A DNA stretch of 64,000 bases. Source: Dipteronia dyeriana. Lineage: Eukaryota; Streptophyta; Magnoliopsida; Sapindales; Sapindaceae. How positions within the stretch are numbered: the first letter of the stretch is position 1; every line of letters begins with the position of its first letter. Both the position numbers and the translations under genes were made by a program. This document shows, in pieces, positions 45,449-58,800 of this stretch. A model generated the notes under the pieces. That model saw only the letters and a list, made by a program, of their open reading frames with translations. It did not search any database and was not told where the DNA came from. Location: the NCBI GenBank assembly GCA_032871835.1, contig CM065296.1:58732186-58796185 (forward strand), in the 5' to 3' direction.

Positions 45449-47538
45449 TGTTGGAACCCCGTTCACCGGTTACACAGCGGAACTAGGTTTTAAAATTTTT
45501 AATACATATCACAATCTGTATCTGTGACCAATGAACTTGGGATCGTAATTATTTTTCTAAACTAATACATACAATATGTAAACACAAGAAATTGTAATCA
45601 ATATAATCAGAAGAAGAAAATCATACCAACGTTTGGAGGCTCCTTCGCTTTACGATATGCTCCTGCCTGAACCAATCTTACTAACGTTTGGAAGCTCCTT
45701 CACTTTACGATGTGCTGCTGTCTGAACCACTTTCTCTTCTGCGCTATCTCCCGGGACTAGTAACTGCATGTGGGCGCATCACGATCTCAAGAACTTGAAT
45801 GGAGGATGTAGAGAAATACTTGAAGAAACTCTTTCTTCTCAATTTGGTGTATTGATTTCATGCACATATAAATTGCATCTCATGCAAAACTTTTTTTTTT
45901 CCGTCGCCTGTTTAACACTTGAAGAGTTTTTCCTTTTTTTTTTTCTTTTAATCCTCACGCATTTGCTCATAAATATATATATCTAAGCATCACGTCTACA
46001 CTTCTTTTTGTCACAAAACAAAATCTATATATCCTACTAACTGCTGCTTTTGATTTATTTATTTTTTTATATAAAAGTCAACGTTTATTATTTCTTTTAT
46101 ATCTATATCCTTGTTTGTATCCTATACAAACACTTATATATGTGCACAAATCAATTTGCATCATATGCAATCTCTTGTGTTATAATTGATATATATTTTT
46201 TAATTATCCTTTTCAAATATATCTAATTTATTAAAAGTGATAATAAGTATTTTAAATTTAAACTTAAATTTAAATACTTAGATAAATGATTTAGTAAAAT
46301 AAAATAATCATATTATTTATCTTCACCTAAATCCATATATCAACTAACACCCGCCAATTAATAGTTAATTAATAATTCATAATTATCAATATTATTAAAT
46401 AATCTAATTATTTAATTAATTTAACTATTAACATTCATTAATTAAATAATCTCATTATTCAATTAATTTCCGTATATATACGTGTCACTTTTGTAACACA
46501 ATTAATTGGACAATCTAATTAATTTATCGTGACTCTTGTTACCTAAATCGATCGGGCTAGCAAGGGGACCTAATGGACCCACAGTATTTTGAGCTCCAAT
46601 AATCCTCGGAATCATTAATTAAACTCTCTAATTAATATTCCTTGATTATTAACTGCGGTGTTATTCCACTAAAAACCCGAAGCTGCACTCTCTCAACTGT
46701 AGACGCTTTTACACAGACCGATATAGCTATTACATATGGTGTGATCCTCCACAATAGTTCGTAATTAGAGCTGGGTCATAATGTCCGTTATACCCCTCTA
46801 ATTACATATATCCTTTAAATACCGCTGATTCTCTAATGGACAATAAATCCTATTTCTTTACGGAATTATGAGAGCGCTCATATTATCCAAGCCCCGAATC
46901 AACCCTTAAGGGAACTACCATCTACTTCTCACAAGAATGAGTGGATTTTACTATTGTGTACAAACCTTCCCAGCCACAAGCCAAACCGCAATCTCAACAT
47001 ACAGAGCATATTGATCGGAATTGCCATCCGACCTCACCCATGGTATATCAAAGACCACGATTTAACCTAAAGGAGTCGATAAGACACTCAGGATTAAGAT
47101 TACCCACATATAGCCATCATTAGTTGATATATATGAATCTCATCGGTAAACGGATCTTGGTGAGAGATTTATATAGATCATGGCCCAGTCCTATATGATC
47201 ACATCATACAAGATGCATCCATTCTCATATCTCCATATGAATGATTCAGGATAGAATCACCGTACATTACGGAATGGACTGCAACTATAGATTAACCACA
47301 AATAAAGTACCTAGCTTTATTTGCTATCTATGGACTCTTTAGATTGTACGTCTCTTATTGTATCCATCCGTATATGACACTCATATACACAGTTCGAGAC
47401 TACATCCAGCAATCTTGGATGTTAAATACATATACAATTTATAAAATAAACAACACAACAAGAATGAATTGAACTTTTCCTTTTATTTATTTCTTAAATC
47501 CATTTACAAATTACATCTTTAGAGCATAAACCCCAACA
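45449..47538 (-). repeat. Copia C 5' LTR
   Basis: 2090-bp direct repeat of 38386-40498, with scattered differences and a short deletion near 46720 relative to the other LTR. It is followed by the target duplication ATAAC (47539-47543). Confidence 0.92.
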
Positions 47539-48694
47539 ATAACACCCAACAATTTTGATCGTCAGGCGGAAATAACCATTTGTTCACTAAAAGAAGTGGG
47601 ATTGATGGTCGGGAAAACATATGTGTTTTCCCACCGGAAGTAGCCACCCATGATAATATACTAGGATCTCAATTCGACGATGTCTTTGGTTGTCAAATTG
47701 AAATGAATGGTAGGTAGTAGAACCACCAATACAATGAGATCTACAATGACATCAACAATGAGCATAATACAGCACCGAATGTTGGGCTGATTCATGAGGT
47801 GGATAAAGAGGGCAATTTCAATCTGAGAGAAAATGTAGAGGACAATGAGGATTATGAAGAGCCTGTCCAAACGGAAAGACGTGTAAGACATGTACACAGA
47901 TTTAGTTCCAGTGCACCAGATATAGCTGGGACCTCCGAGGTCCGGGCTAATGTAACTCCAGATGATTCTGATAATGCCACAACATGGGTTATTCCAGGAG
48001 CATAATCATACTCGTTTGGTATGGGTAGAAGCAGGAACTTGGTTAAAGATGAACCTACAAGCATGATACATAAAGGGTAATTTTTTCCAACGAAAAAGGA
48101 TTTGAAGAGACAAGTAGGCCATTTTACAATGCGGCAGAACTTCGAGTGGAAGGTGAAAAGGTCTAATTAGACAACATTACATCTAGTTTGTTTGATGGAA
48201 AATTGTACGTGGAAGTTAAGAGCGGTGGGGAGAGATGAAGGGATATACTTTCAAGTAAGAAGTTTTGTCAACGAACACACTTGTCCGTTAGAGGAAATTC
48301 ACGGCCTCCACCGATAAGCTAGTGCAGTCATAATTGGAGAAGTTATTGCACCTAGACTTCAACAACAAGATAGTCGAATAATGTGTCCGAATGACATAAT
48401 CGCAGACATGAAATCAATGTATGGAATCCAAATCATGTACAGTAAGGCACACGCTGCCCTCAATTATGCGTTGTCACTGACATATGGAACGCATGAGGAA
48501 ACCTTCCAACTGCTTCCATCATTTGGTTAAGTTTTGGAACAAAAAAATCCCGACACAATCACTGACTTATAGTGCCACAAAGATGGTAAATTTCTATACT
48601 TTTTCATGTCGATTGGTGCCTCACTTAGAGGATTCCGGATGTGTATGAGTCCAGTAATTGCTGTTGATGGTACCCATTTGAATGGACGATTTCA

Positions 48695-48814
48695 GGGTTC
48701 ATCTATTAGGATATCCCCCAGTAATCGTTTAATGCTAGAAACTAACTGGAAATCCCCATGTTCTAATGCATCAAAAACGATTTTAAAGAGACGATGGCGG
48801 GAAGATGGCCCCAT
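48695..48814 (-). pseudogene. N-terminal fragment of a second copy of the antisense gene
   Basis: ATG at 48814-48812 opens MGPSSRHRLFKIVFDALEHG on the minus strand, clearly matching the start of the antisense gene at 36598. The copy is cut at 48695, where MULE sequence begins. The duplicated stretch as a whole is 48695-48984 (equivalent to 36480-36765). Confidence 0.75.
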
Positions 48815-48984
48815 TAAAACTAACCTTGAATTGAGATTGATACAAGATCTTCAAACGGAGAATCACGAACTTCTGGATAAAGAAATCCGAGTTCAAAGAA
48901 ATTTCTGCTGAAAATTGTTGAGAATAAACCAACAATGTCTCTCAGCAAAGAATTTAAAGACGAGAGGGCACGAAACCCTAGGAT

Positions 48985-49304
48985 TTCAAGGCGGGATAAA
49001 ACTTATGACGAAACTCGATGATGTAGGCGGCGTTAGGGGAAACGCAAAAATCATTTCTCATAAATGATATTGAAAAATGAAGAGACGAGGGACGCGTGTC
49101 AAAACAGGAAGTAGCCTTCGACCGTCAGAACTTCAAAACGTCGCCATCATTTAAGATCTCGCGTGATAAAGCGAATCGAAATTACAGTCACCATTAAGAC
49201 ACGCCTTTATGACAAGACGGCTATTCTGACGAGTAAAATTAAGACGATTAAAATACTCTTACCCGGAATGAAATTTACTCGGCAAAAATATTTTAAGGGG
49301 GTAT
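48985..49304 (+). other. Tat element 3' end before the LTR
   Basis: This continues the Tat sequence beyond the duplicated part and so probably represents the normal stretch between the antisense gene's start and the 3' LTR. It ends in a polypurine tract, AAGGGGG (49295-49301). No sense gene is visible. It should hold the promoter of the antisense gene. AAACCCTA (telo-box type), at about 48972-48979 on the plus strand, lies in its leader. Confidence 0.6.
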
Positions 49305-50193
49305 TGTCGTATGTGAATTTTACCAAGCATACACGTCATTGACAGGAAGGAGAAAATAACCAGGTGGACGCCCAAATGGGCACTCAGGAAATATCCTACG
49401 AGGCATCATTAGAGAGAAGAAAGCCCGAGTGAGCATATATTGAATGAAACCTACTCGGGATCAGTTAACAGCACTCGGGACTGGTTAAACAACGCTTCCA
49501 CTCGGGCTTAAACGGCGCTACTCGGGACCATCATGTATTGCTCTTACTCGAGAATAAATACGACTCGAGTAAGAACTTGGTGCTTATTTCACACGGATTA
49601 AGTTATTAAATACGCGAAGATATCCATCAGGAAGGAATCCCAAATAAAACGGAACATTAAGTTAGAAGATTCCCCAATCAGGAAATAACTTGATTACTTT
49701 ACGAAGACTACATTCTTATAAGGAAACAAGTCCAAATTGAACAACACTACTAGAATCCCACTCGATTTCCATAAGAGACTCCGAAACAGGAAAGAAGACA
49801 AATCAACCTCAAACAAGTAACCGAATCACAATTAAATACAAAGATCTCGTATTACTTGTACAAAACAGATTAGGGTTCTATAAGCATATAAATAGACCCA
49901 TAATCTGGTTCCAAAAGGGATAGGAAAAATAGCATACAACAATCATAGCAATTACAGAGAGAAAAAAGAGAGATTGAGAGCTTGTAAACATCATATTTTC
50001 ATAGTGGATTTTCATAGTGGATTTTTGGCTTGGTTGATCCTTCAACCACCCGTGGACGTTTCTCCGGTTATCGGAGTTTTACCACTTAAAACTTGTCTTC
50101 ATTACTCTCTCTGAATCTCTTTCTCTTTGAATCAATAGCTAAAATCCAATTCTTGTTGGCTTTTCTGACATAATCCAGAAATCGACGTCAACA
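49305..50193 (+). repeat. Tat element 3' LTR
   Basis: Direct repeat of 26092-26970 (TGTCGTATG...CGTCAACA), with a duplicated TTTTCATAGTGGA segment near 50000-50025. TATAAATAGACCC lies near 49888. It could belong to a different copy from the 5' LTR (see findings). Confidence 0.88.
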
Positions 50194-50707
50194 ATTTTTA
50201 ATTTATATTTTTAAAATTAAATAAAAATAATTGAAAGATATCTCCACCATACATCTCAAAGATGGACGGTAGTGATCCATTTTTTTCTTAAATATATTTT
50301 TTATTTAATAATTATGTTTTTTTAATTTTTATGTTTTCTATTTTTTTTAAACATAATTTTATTTAATAAATATTTTAAGGATTAAATTGTCATTTTTCTA
50401 AATATATTAAGGGTAAAACGGTCATTTAACTATAATGCTAATGGTCAACGTAATTTTTGGACGGAAATTCTAAGAGAAGGAGGATACTTACGATAATTTC
50501 ATTTAAGGAGGAGACCGGCCATTACTGACAAACTCAACTTTCTATTAGAGCAAAGGTCGGGAGGGAAATGATAATATCCCAATCCTTTATCCTACCTCAC
50601 TTTCTCCGCCGCAAAACAACATTTTTTTTTTTTTTAAAAAAAACGTTTCTCTCTTCAGATCCAGAGCTCCTCGAGACCTCCAATTCGCCGCCGGTGCTTC
50701 CATCACA
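50194..50707 (+). promoter_or_regulatory. Upstream region of the hydrolase gene
   Basis: AT-rich sequence from the LTR to the start codon. No convincing TATA box. The last 70 bases (from about 50640) are CT-rich, typical of a plant 5' untranslated leader, after a T/A homopolymer stretch (50621-50643). The Tat LTR ends only about 515 bases before the ATG. Confidence 0.4.
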
Positions 50708-52812
50708 ATGTCGTCGGCGACGGCGGTCTCGAATTTCGCGGCTTGTCCACTGAGCAGAACCGCGGCAGCTGATTCTGCTGAAAGAAGGTTGAAGCCCGAG
50801 TCGCAATTTGGAGTACAGTTGCGGATTTCAAGACCTTACCAGGTAAATTTGCGTGATCACTAGAAGGATCATGCTACTGTACTGGAAATTATTAATGTCT
50901 ATCAAATTTCAATTGGTTTGAAGAATTAGAGACTCTTTTGAATAAAATTGAAAATTTAACAAAGCGGCAAATTTCTTAATACAGAACCTGTACAGGAAAG
51001 TTGATGTTCTATAGATTTCAATCAGACAGTACGAAGAAATTAGAATATTTTTTTTACTAATAATTGGAAATTTCACAAACGATAGGGGACTGCTCTGTTT
51101 TGTTTGATATATTGTTAGTTTTTGGTTTAATGTACAATGATTGTGTAAACCGGAACGAGAATGTTTAGAAAGTATTGTGATCACAGAATTGTCCTTAAAA
51201 AAGTAGTAGAGTATTTGATGTTGATGGGGTGTAATATGTGAATTGCTGTAGCTTTATCGGGGTCTGGTTTAGTTTTTGTTGGTTTTGCTTGTAGTCCATT
51301 TCATTTGAATTTGAAACTATGGCTGTCAGAAAGTTACAAGCACGAGTATATTTTTTATGAATAATTGCGTTTTTAGATGGTTTTCAATTTCACACTTTTG
51401 GTCAAGCATCAAAGATTTGTAAATGGACGGTATTTATATTTTGGAAATTTATGTGTAATAAGTGGACATCAGGGGTCCATAGATTTGTTAACTGTTTTGA
51501 TTTTTTTTCTCCTTGTAGAATGGTGCTTTTGGTATCTCTCAGTTATCACTGGGCCAATCGAGCAGTGGGGATAAACCGGCAAGTTTACGTATGGCATTAG
51601 TTGATGAGAGGCTTGCTCATAGCAGTACGGTGGCTGAGCCTTCTGGAATCCTGGTAATAAGTTCTTGTCATACTTATTGATACTCATGTGCATGCAGAGG
51701 CCCAAAAGACACGCACAGAAACACTTGTGTAGATCAAGAGTTTCTGACGATGCATACCTCCATTCATAAAATAATAAACAAAATTAACGTTCGATAAGGA
51801 TAAAGCTTCCTGGTTTGGTATATGCCAACTGACTTTATGATGTTGGTTTGCAGGCATATGAGCTTGTTCAAGGTGCACTTGTAAGTCTTATGCTTTCCAC
51901 CTTATATTATTACTTTTTTTAAAAAAATTATTATATTATTACATTTAGCTGTAGCTTTTTTTTTGTTGAAAATATTATAATGTTCTATGTTTTAGAAAAT
52001 AATCTGCACTGGATTGTGTAGCTATGGTTTTAAAGCATTACTTCTAATTTCAGCAAGTTTAAGTGATAATATATATGACTGGAGTAATGTCTTGAATGGA
52101 CTTGTTAGTTATCATGATCATTGAGGATTACTAGGCCTTCTAGGGGATAGAAATACTTGTCTCATGTATACAATCATAGTTTTAAAATTCGGAATGAAGC
52201 GGCCGCGGCCGCCTCTCGAAAAATTCGAACCGAGGCTGCCGTACCACCGTATTTGGGCCAAAATCCCGCCTCCGCCGCACTGAGGCTGCCGCCTCTTGCC
52301 GCCTCGACTCGATTTGGCCGAGTTGTGCAGGAGGCGAATTTTATTATCTTTTTTAAAAAATTGGGGGTTGAAATGCTGCGTTTCATGATACCCAAAAAAA
52401 ATAAAAAAAAGTAAAACCCCAAATTGATTTTAGCAGTAGATCAATTGGCTGAAAGTTGAAACCTAATTGCACAAAACAACCCTTCTCTACGGCACACATG
52501 AATCATCGGCGACATTTCCGCCTCGTTGACGACTCCTCTACGACGACGACTCCTCTTCGGCGACGACTCCTTAGCTTCGACAGTTCTCTTCACTCTTCAG
52601 CCAACTCCATCTCCTCGTCGCCGACTTATTCTGGTATGTTCTCTTCTTCGACTCTTCATTTTTGTTTTCGATTCTCTTTTCTTTTTTTCACTTCTTTTTT
52701 GTTGTTTCTTCTTCTCCATCACACGATCTCTGTTTCTCTATTTCTATTCTTTAATTATATTTTTCTTTTGCCACCTTGCACCATCAGTCATCACTGTTTT
52801 GTTTTGCCTTTA

Positions 52813-52845
<33 letters not shown>

Positions 52846-55800
52846 ATATCTTGATATATCGTTTTGTATTGAATGTTTGACATTTTGACATTTTGTTTTG
52901 CCTTAAATTTTTTGACATTTTGCCGAGCAAACAGTGAAATATATATATGTTTTGCCTTAAATATTTTGACATTTTACCATACATCTCGAGCAAACAGCGA
53001 TATATATACATATATTTATGTTTTGCCTTATAAATCACTGTTTTGTATGACAATAATGCTGAATTTTTTGTTTGATTATATATTTATATTGAATCAATTT
53101 TATGCATACTATTTTGTTATAGACTTGTGTTGGAGATGTCAAATCGAAAAGATTCGGCATGAAAGTATGGAATTGAAGTTGAAATGGATGGACAAAAGGT
53201 ATACAAGTACCATAAAATTTTGAAGGGGTGTGTGTATCGGATGAAAGAATACCTTGCTGGTATTCACGGTAACGCTGCCCTGTGTGCAAAAGTCACCCTA
53301 GAGGTGAAAGATGAAATCAAAACATATTTGGACAAAAATGATGGTGCGAAAAAGAGGGCACAATTGACGCTTGAAGAAATGATCGACAAGTGTCACCCTC
53401 AAAAGTCAAAAAGGTTCAAGCTCGGGTAGCATTACTCAAAGAGGAATCGGAGGATCGATGGATAGATTCCTTGAAGAGGATACGGTGGATGATGTGGAGT
53501 GAAGCAAACAAGGACTTGACAAGTATGCACGTGAAAACACGTGTATGGACAACCAGATTCTTAGACGAGATTGGACTAGGCTTCAATGTTGCTAATAGTC
53601 CATCGTTCACCAATCTGCTGCGTTCGGATGGGAATTACGGGCTTGGTTTGAAAGGGCCTACCGCACATGAGTTGAGCACAACATTCTTGATGGCAGAAGA
53701 AGCAAATACACAATCAATTGTTGCCGAAGTAAAGAAAACATGGATTCAAACATAGGTGTCCATTATGTCGGAAGGGTGGAAGGATATGAAAGGAAGACAA
53801 TTGTTAAACTTCCTTGTAAACAATCCGTGTGGCACGATGTTTTTAAAGTCAGTTGATGCTAGTGATGTAGTTAAAGATATTACATTATTGTTTGTGCTAC
53901 TGGATTCGGTGGTTGAAGAAGTTGGTGAAGACCTTGTGATTCAAGTAGTGACGGATAATGCATCAAACTACAAGAAAGCGGGTGAAATGTTGATGAAGAA
54001 GAGGACATGACTATGGTGGACGCCATGTGCTGCTCATTTTATTAATCTAATCCTTGAGAAAATCGGATCTCTTTCTCAACACGGAAATGCATTGAGGAAA
54101 GCAAAGAAGGTATAAATCATTACGTTAATGCTCTAATATTTACTTATTTTGTATAAATCATTAAAATGTGTTAATGACTTAATGTTTTATGATTGTATTT
54201 TATATGTGAGTAACTTCATATACAGTCATGGATAGGTGTTAGCTTTGATGATGAAGCACACAAAGAAAGAATTGGTTCGTGCAGTTCCTACACGATTTGC
54301 TACTGCATACTTGACATTAGATAGAATGTTAAGTCTGAAGCAACATTTGGAGCAAATGTTTACTTCTAAGGAACAAGATGACTGTAGTTAGGCAAAAAAG
54401 GCCGAAGGAAGGGAAATCTAGAAGATTATCTTGAGGGACGGCAGTTTTTGGAGTAGCATGTCTTATGCATTAAAGATAACTAGACCACTTGTAAATGTGT
54501 TGAGGATGATAAATTTTGAAAAACTGCTTGGTATGAGGTTCATTTATGGTTCAATGGATAAGGCTAAGGAGGAGATATCCGCAAATTTGGGAAATCAGGA
54601 AGGATCTTACAAGGAGATTTGGAAAATCATTGATGATAAGTAGGAGTTTCAATTGCATCGGCATTTACATGCAACTGCATGCTACTTGAATCCCTGATTC
54701 CAATATTCAGATAATTTTTCCATTCATCCAGAGATAAAGATTGAGTTGACGGTGTGCATGGAAAAACATATTCCTAATAAGGAGGACATATTACAGGCTA
54801 ATATCTAACTTCAACTCTTTCAGAATAAGAAAGGGTTGTTTTCCTAGAGACGTCAACAAACTATCATTGACAAACTTAGCCTTTGTATGTAAAGCTATTG
54901 TTTACATTTAACAATTTCTGTATGAAATGTATAGTAATGTCGTAACTAATTAATGTTTTTTATTCTCATTGTAGCCGATTGGTGGACTATATATGGAGAC
55001 GATGCTCCAGAACTTATGGGTTTTGTTGTGAAGGTTTTAAGTCTCACTTGCTCATCCTTGGCTTGTGAGAGGAAGTGGAGTACATTTAATTTGGTATGTG
55101 TTTATTTAGAATTCTAAATACTAGATTTAATTTAATTTAATATTACTTAATTAACAATTTCATACAAAAATTTTGTAGATTCATACAAAGAAGAGGAATC
55201 GATTGAAGACAAAGAAGTTGAATTCCATGGTGTACATAATGTACAATAAAAGGTTGCAGCACAAATTCATTAAGACACAAATTCATTAAGAGACAGGCAC
55301 TAAAGAATGATGAGGATCCATTGGTTAGTGAAGATTTGCCTTCAGATGATGAGTGGTTGGTTGCGGAAGATGTTCCATTCGCGGATGAGGACATGAGTCA
55401 ACCGAGTGGAAGCCAACAAGTTCCTGTAAAGAGAGAGAAATACAAGTAAGTGATTCTCTAATTAAATTTAATAATTTTTACTTAGAGAAACTGATATATT
55501 TAATTAAAATATTACTTTATATTTTTTGGTAGATTAAGGAAAGTCTTTGCAACGGGGGGATGAAGAAGGTAAGTGGGAGGACATTTCAAATCGGAGCGAC
55601 TCTCCAGGAACTTCAGATGATGATGATGGAGGAGATTACCCGTTTGATCCACGTTTCAAGCCACTTGACACTAATGATAGCTTATGGGATTCATTGGATA
55701 TATAATGGCCATTTCTTGTTAGGAGGACATTGTTTTTAGTAATGTTTAATTTGTTTGAGATTGAATATGACTTATGAATTTTATGGAATATTTTCTACTT

Positions 55801-58800
55801 CATTAAATTTTTATAATTTTTTAAAATTTTTTAAAATTATTTTTCGATTTTCTGGCTGAGGCGGCCACCTCGATCTCCTCGAGGCACCCGCCTCGCCTCA
55901 CGAAGGCCTTCCTGCCTTGCACCGCCTTTCGAGTTTAAAACTATATATACGATTGAAGTAATTGATGATGTGTGTGAATAAGATAAAGTTAAGTTAATCT
56001 TGTAAGAAATTCTTATTTAATTTGATGGATGGCTGAGCTTATTATGGTGCCTTTTTGGTGTTACTGGTTGATGCTTGAAAGTATGGAATTAATCAGAAGT
56101 TTTGGTTCTTACTTACCCTTTCTTTGTCCATGAGCATGTAAAGTTTATGGTTTAAAGAAGATATGGCTATATGAGTTGTGAAGTGATGTGCTGTTGGATA
56201 CTCTTAAAATTATTTGGTTCATTTTGCTGTACGGAATTATGTATGTAAAAAGATTTGATCTGTAGGTAAGATGGAGTTCTGCGATGGACAAATCAATACC
56301 AGATCCACCAACAGCTGTTCTCTTGCATGGCATTTTAGGCAATCGGAAAAATTGGGGTAGGTATTACGAACTGTTATAAAATATTGCCATATATACTGGC
56401 CAAGATTTAAATTGCACAGTAGTTTTTTTTACTTGGTTCTTCGCTCTTTTTCAATTGATGAAGGAAGAATATGTTTCTAATACTCTGCTGTATTCCACTC
56501 TATATGTAGTTCACTCCATACTTTTTTCGGCAGTATTGTTTATTTTTGAAAGTTTTAAAAATATTGGTGTTCGTGACTTTTTTTAATTAAAGTTATGGTC
56601 AAATGTAATTGGTTAATTTTTTATTGTATAGGAACTTTTGCTCGAAGACTGGCACATGCATTTCCAACATGGCAGGTATTGTTTAGTAAATTGTGTTAGG
56701 TATGCTACTCCTTTAGTACTTCTACATGTTGCTATAGAATTGTGTGTGAAGACTTATGTGCATGGTAGTATTCCCTGCTTTATAGGACATCATTTTTGTC
56801 AAGTTCCAATGGTAGTGATGTACCTTTGTAGTTATATAATCTGTTACATGTAATCGATTACTTTATTTTCATGGAAAATGTTTGTTGACTGTACAGATTT
56901 TGTTATTATTTTACTTGATTGTATAGTTATTTCTTTCCTTAGTTAGGACCTAAATTAGAGGGATTTGGTTCTCTAAATTAAGAGAAACAGATCCTCCATT
57001 TATTGGCAGTCCTTAACTGCTGTGTATATATATATTCAAGTTGACAAAATAATAGATTAAGGCAATAAAGCTTAATTCTTCATGGTAACAGAGCACTTTC
57101 TGAACCCTAACAAACTGTAGTTTTCCCTACTGCTCTTTCTGGTAGTAAACCACCCTAAAATACTTCAAACAAATCAAACATGTCCACCGACTCCATTTCA
57201 GAAGTTGGTTCCGTTCCAGAGCCCCCAAAAACCGATAACAATGGAGGTGGGAGTTTGGAACAAAACTCACATGCCAATCTTCCCATAACTGGTCACAAAT
57301 TGACTGATAAAAATTTTCTTCAATGGTCAAAGCCTATGCTCATCTACATCAGGGGAAAAGACAGATGAATATCTGACCAAAGGAATCACCAAACCAGCCA
57401 AGGAAGATGTCGGTTACCGCAAGTGGAAGACAGAAAACAAATTGGTGATGTCGTGGCTGCTCAATTCGATGAACAACTATATAAGCGAGAATTTTTTGCT
57501 ATTTGAAACGGCAAAAGAAATCTGGGATGCAGCCAAAGAAACCTTCTCTACGATTGACAACACAACAGAATTGTTTGCTGTTGAGGGAATTTTGCATGAT
57601 CTTCGTCAAGGGGAGGAAACAGTCACTCAATACTTCACCAAACTTACTCGGTTGTGGTAGTAGGTTGACACCTTCGACAATGATGTTTTTGTTGACCCTA
57701 AAGATGAGGCTACACACAAGAAAAGCATTGAGAAGAGAAGGATATTCAAGTTCCTGCTAGGGCTGAACAAAAACCTTGATGAAGTGAGGTAAAATCATTG
57801 CTGTCAAGCCCTTGCTTACCATCCGAGAGGCTTTTTCAGAAGTTGTGCGCGAAGAAAGCAGGAGGAAAGTCATGCTTGGTACTGACAACAGCAGTTTTTA
57901 GCCTCATGGGAATGCACTGGCAATTCGTGGAGGCCAAATTTCCTCTTTCGACAGCAAATCTAGGAAGGGTCGTCCATGGTGTGACCATTGCAAGAGGCCT
58001 GGTCATGTTAAAGACAACTGCTGGAAATTGCATGGAAAACCGGCATATTGGAAGCCTAAGGCAGAGAGAGAAGGGCGAGGAAACATGACAACCTATGGGG
58101 ACTCACCTATTGCTACCGTTGAATTATTTAGCAAAGAACAATTGATTCTTCTCTAGAAGTTGATCAACCGACATCCACAGTCTATCATTGCATCAGAATC
58201 ATTGGCTCATTTAGGTAACCAGTTGATTGCCCTTAATGCAAAACAAGTGCCAAGTGAGTTTTGGATTATTGATTCAGCCGCATCAAGATCATATGACAGG
58301 GGATGTTAGCGTGTTTACTACATACACTCCCTGTCATAACCATCTCAATATTCGTATAGCAGATGGGTCCTTGTCCAAGGTTGCTGGGGTTGGTTCAGTG
58401 GCAGTCGCTAACGCAATTACTCTCGACTCTGTGTTATTTGTACCAAAATCGGATTGCAATGTATTATCTGTGAGAAAATTTACCCAAGATAATAAATGTG
58501 TAGCTAAATTTTCTCCTAAATTGTCTGTTTTAGGACTTGGGTTCGGGGAGGACGATTGGTAGTGCTAGAGTCAGTTCTGAACTCTACTATCTCAATGCGG
58601 AGCCTTCTGTGGGTAAACGGTTCACTCCAACAGCATGTGGGGTCGGTTGCAGTAAATCTTCTAGAACCTCTAATCTAGTGTCTGGACCATATAGTGATAA
58701 GGATGTCTTGATTTGGTATTATCGTTTAGGCCATTTAAGTTTTCCTTATTTGTCAAAATTATTTCCTGTATTGTTCTGAAATAAAATCCACTCATTTTTC

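Larger units (their letters stand above)
38386..47538 (-). mobile_element. Copia C: complete Ty1/copia element with 2.1-kb LTRs
   Basis: LTRs 38386-40498 and 45449-47538 both read TGTTGGAACC...CCCCAACA on the plus strand. They are flanked by an exact 5-bp duplication, ATAAC, at 38381-38385 and 47539-47543. On the minus strand the order is LTR, tRNA-Met primer site, long AT-rich leader, gag start, protease, integrase, RT, RNase H, LTR. It sits inside the MULE transposase gene, so it is younger than that insertion. Most of gag is deleted and pol has several breaks. RNase H and the LTR start resemble copia A, so the two are probably related. Confidence 0.92.
38002..48694 (+). pseudogene. Mutator-like (MULE) transposase gene, split by copia C and truncated
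   Basis: The left part is 38002-38385 (VRIVISYNSRWEQLPD; TTCRTFIRNNNDVQFML; IPQVCVSLIERPVGG). The frame continues exactly past copia C at 47544 (HRDN then TQQF). The right part has the N-terminal DNA-binding region (FFPTKKDLKRQVGHFTMR, about 48080; CTWKLRAVGRDEGIYF; NEHTCP). It reaches PVIAVDGTHLNGRF near 48655-48690, which holds the first catalytic Asp of the MULE DDE domain. It then stops abruptly at Tat sequence, so the remaining catalytic residues and the C-terminus are missing. Several stops (about 47718, 48003, 48078, 48167, 48315, 48528) add damage. No terminal inverted repeat was recognised. Confidence 0.83.

Noticed and set aside
26092..50193. One simple 24-kb full-length Tat element
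   Set aside because: Flanking 5-mers do not match, and a 290-bp Tat stretch occurs twice around the foreign block, so a single undisturbed insertion is not supported.
52456..52854. Pyrimidine-rich plus-strand ORF with CGACGACT motifs near the hAT start
   Set aside because: Leader-like sequence of the hAT element; no domain, and its end is a TA microsatellite.
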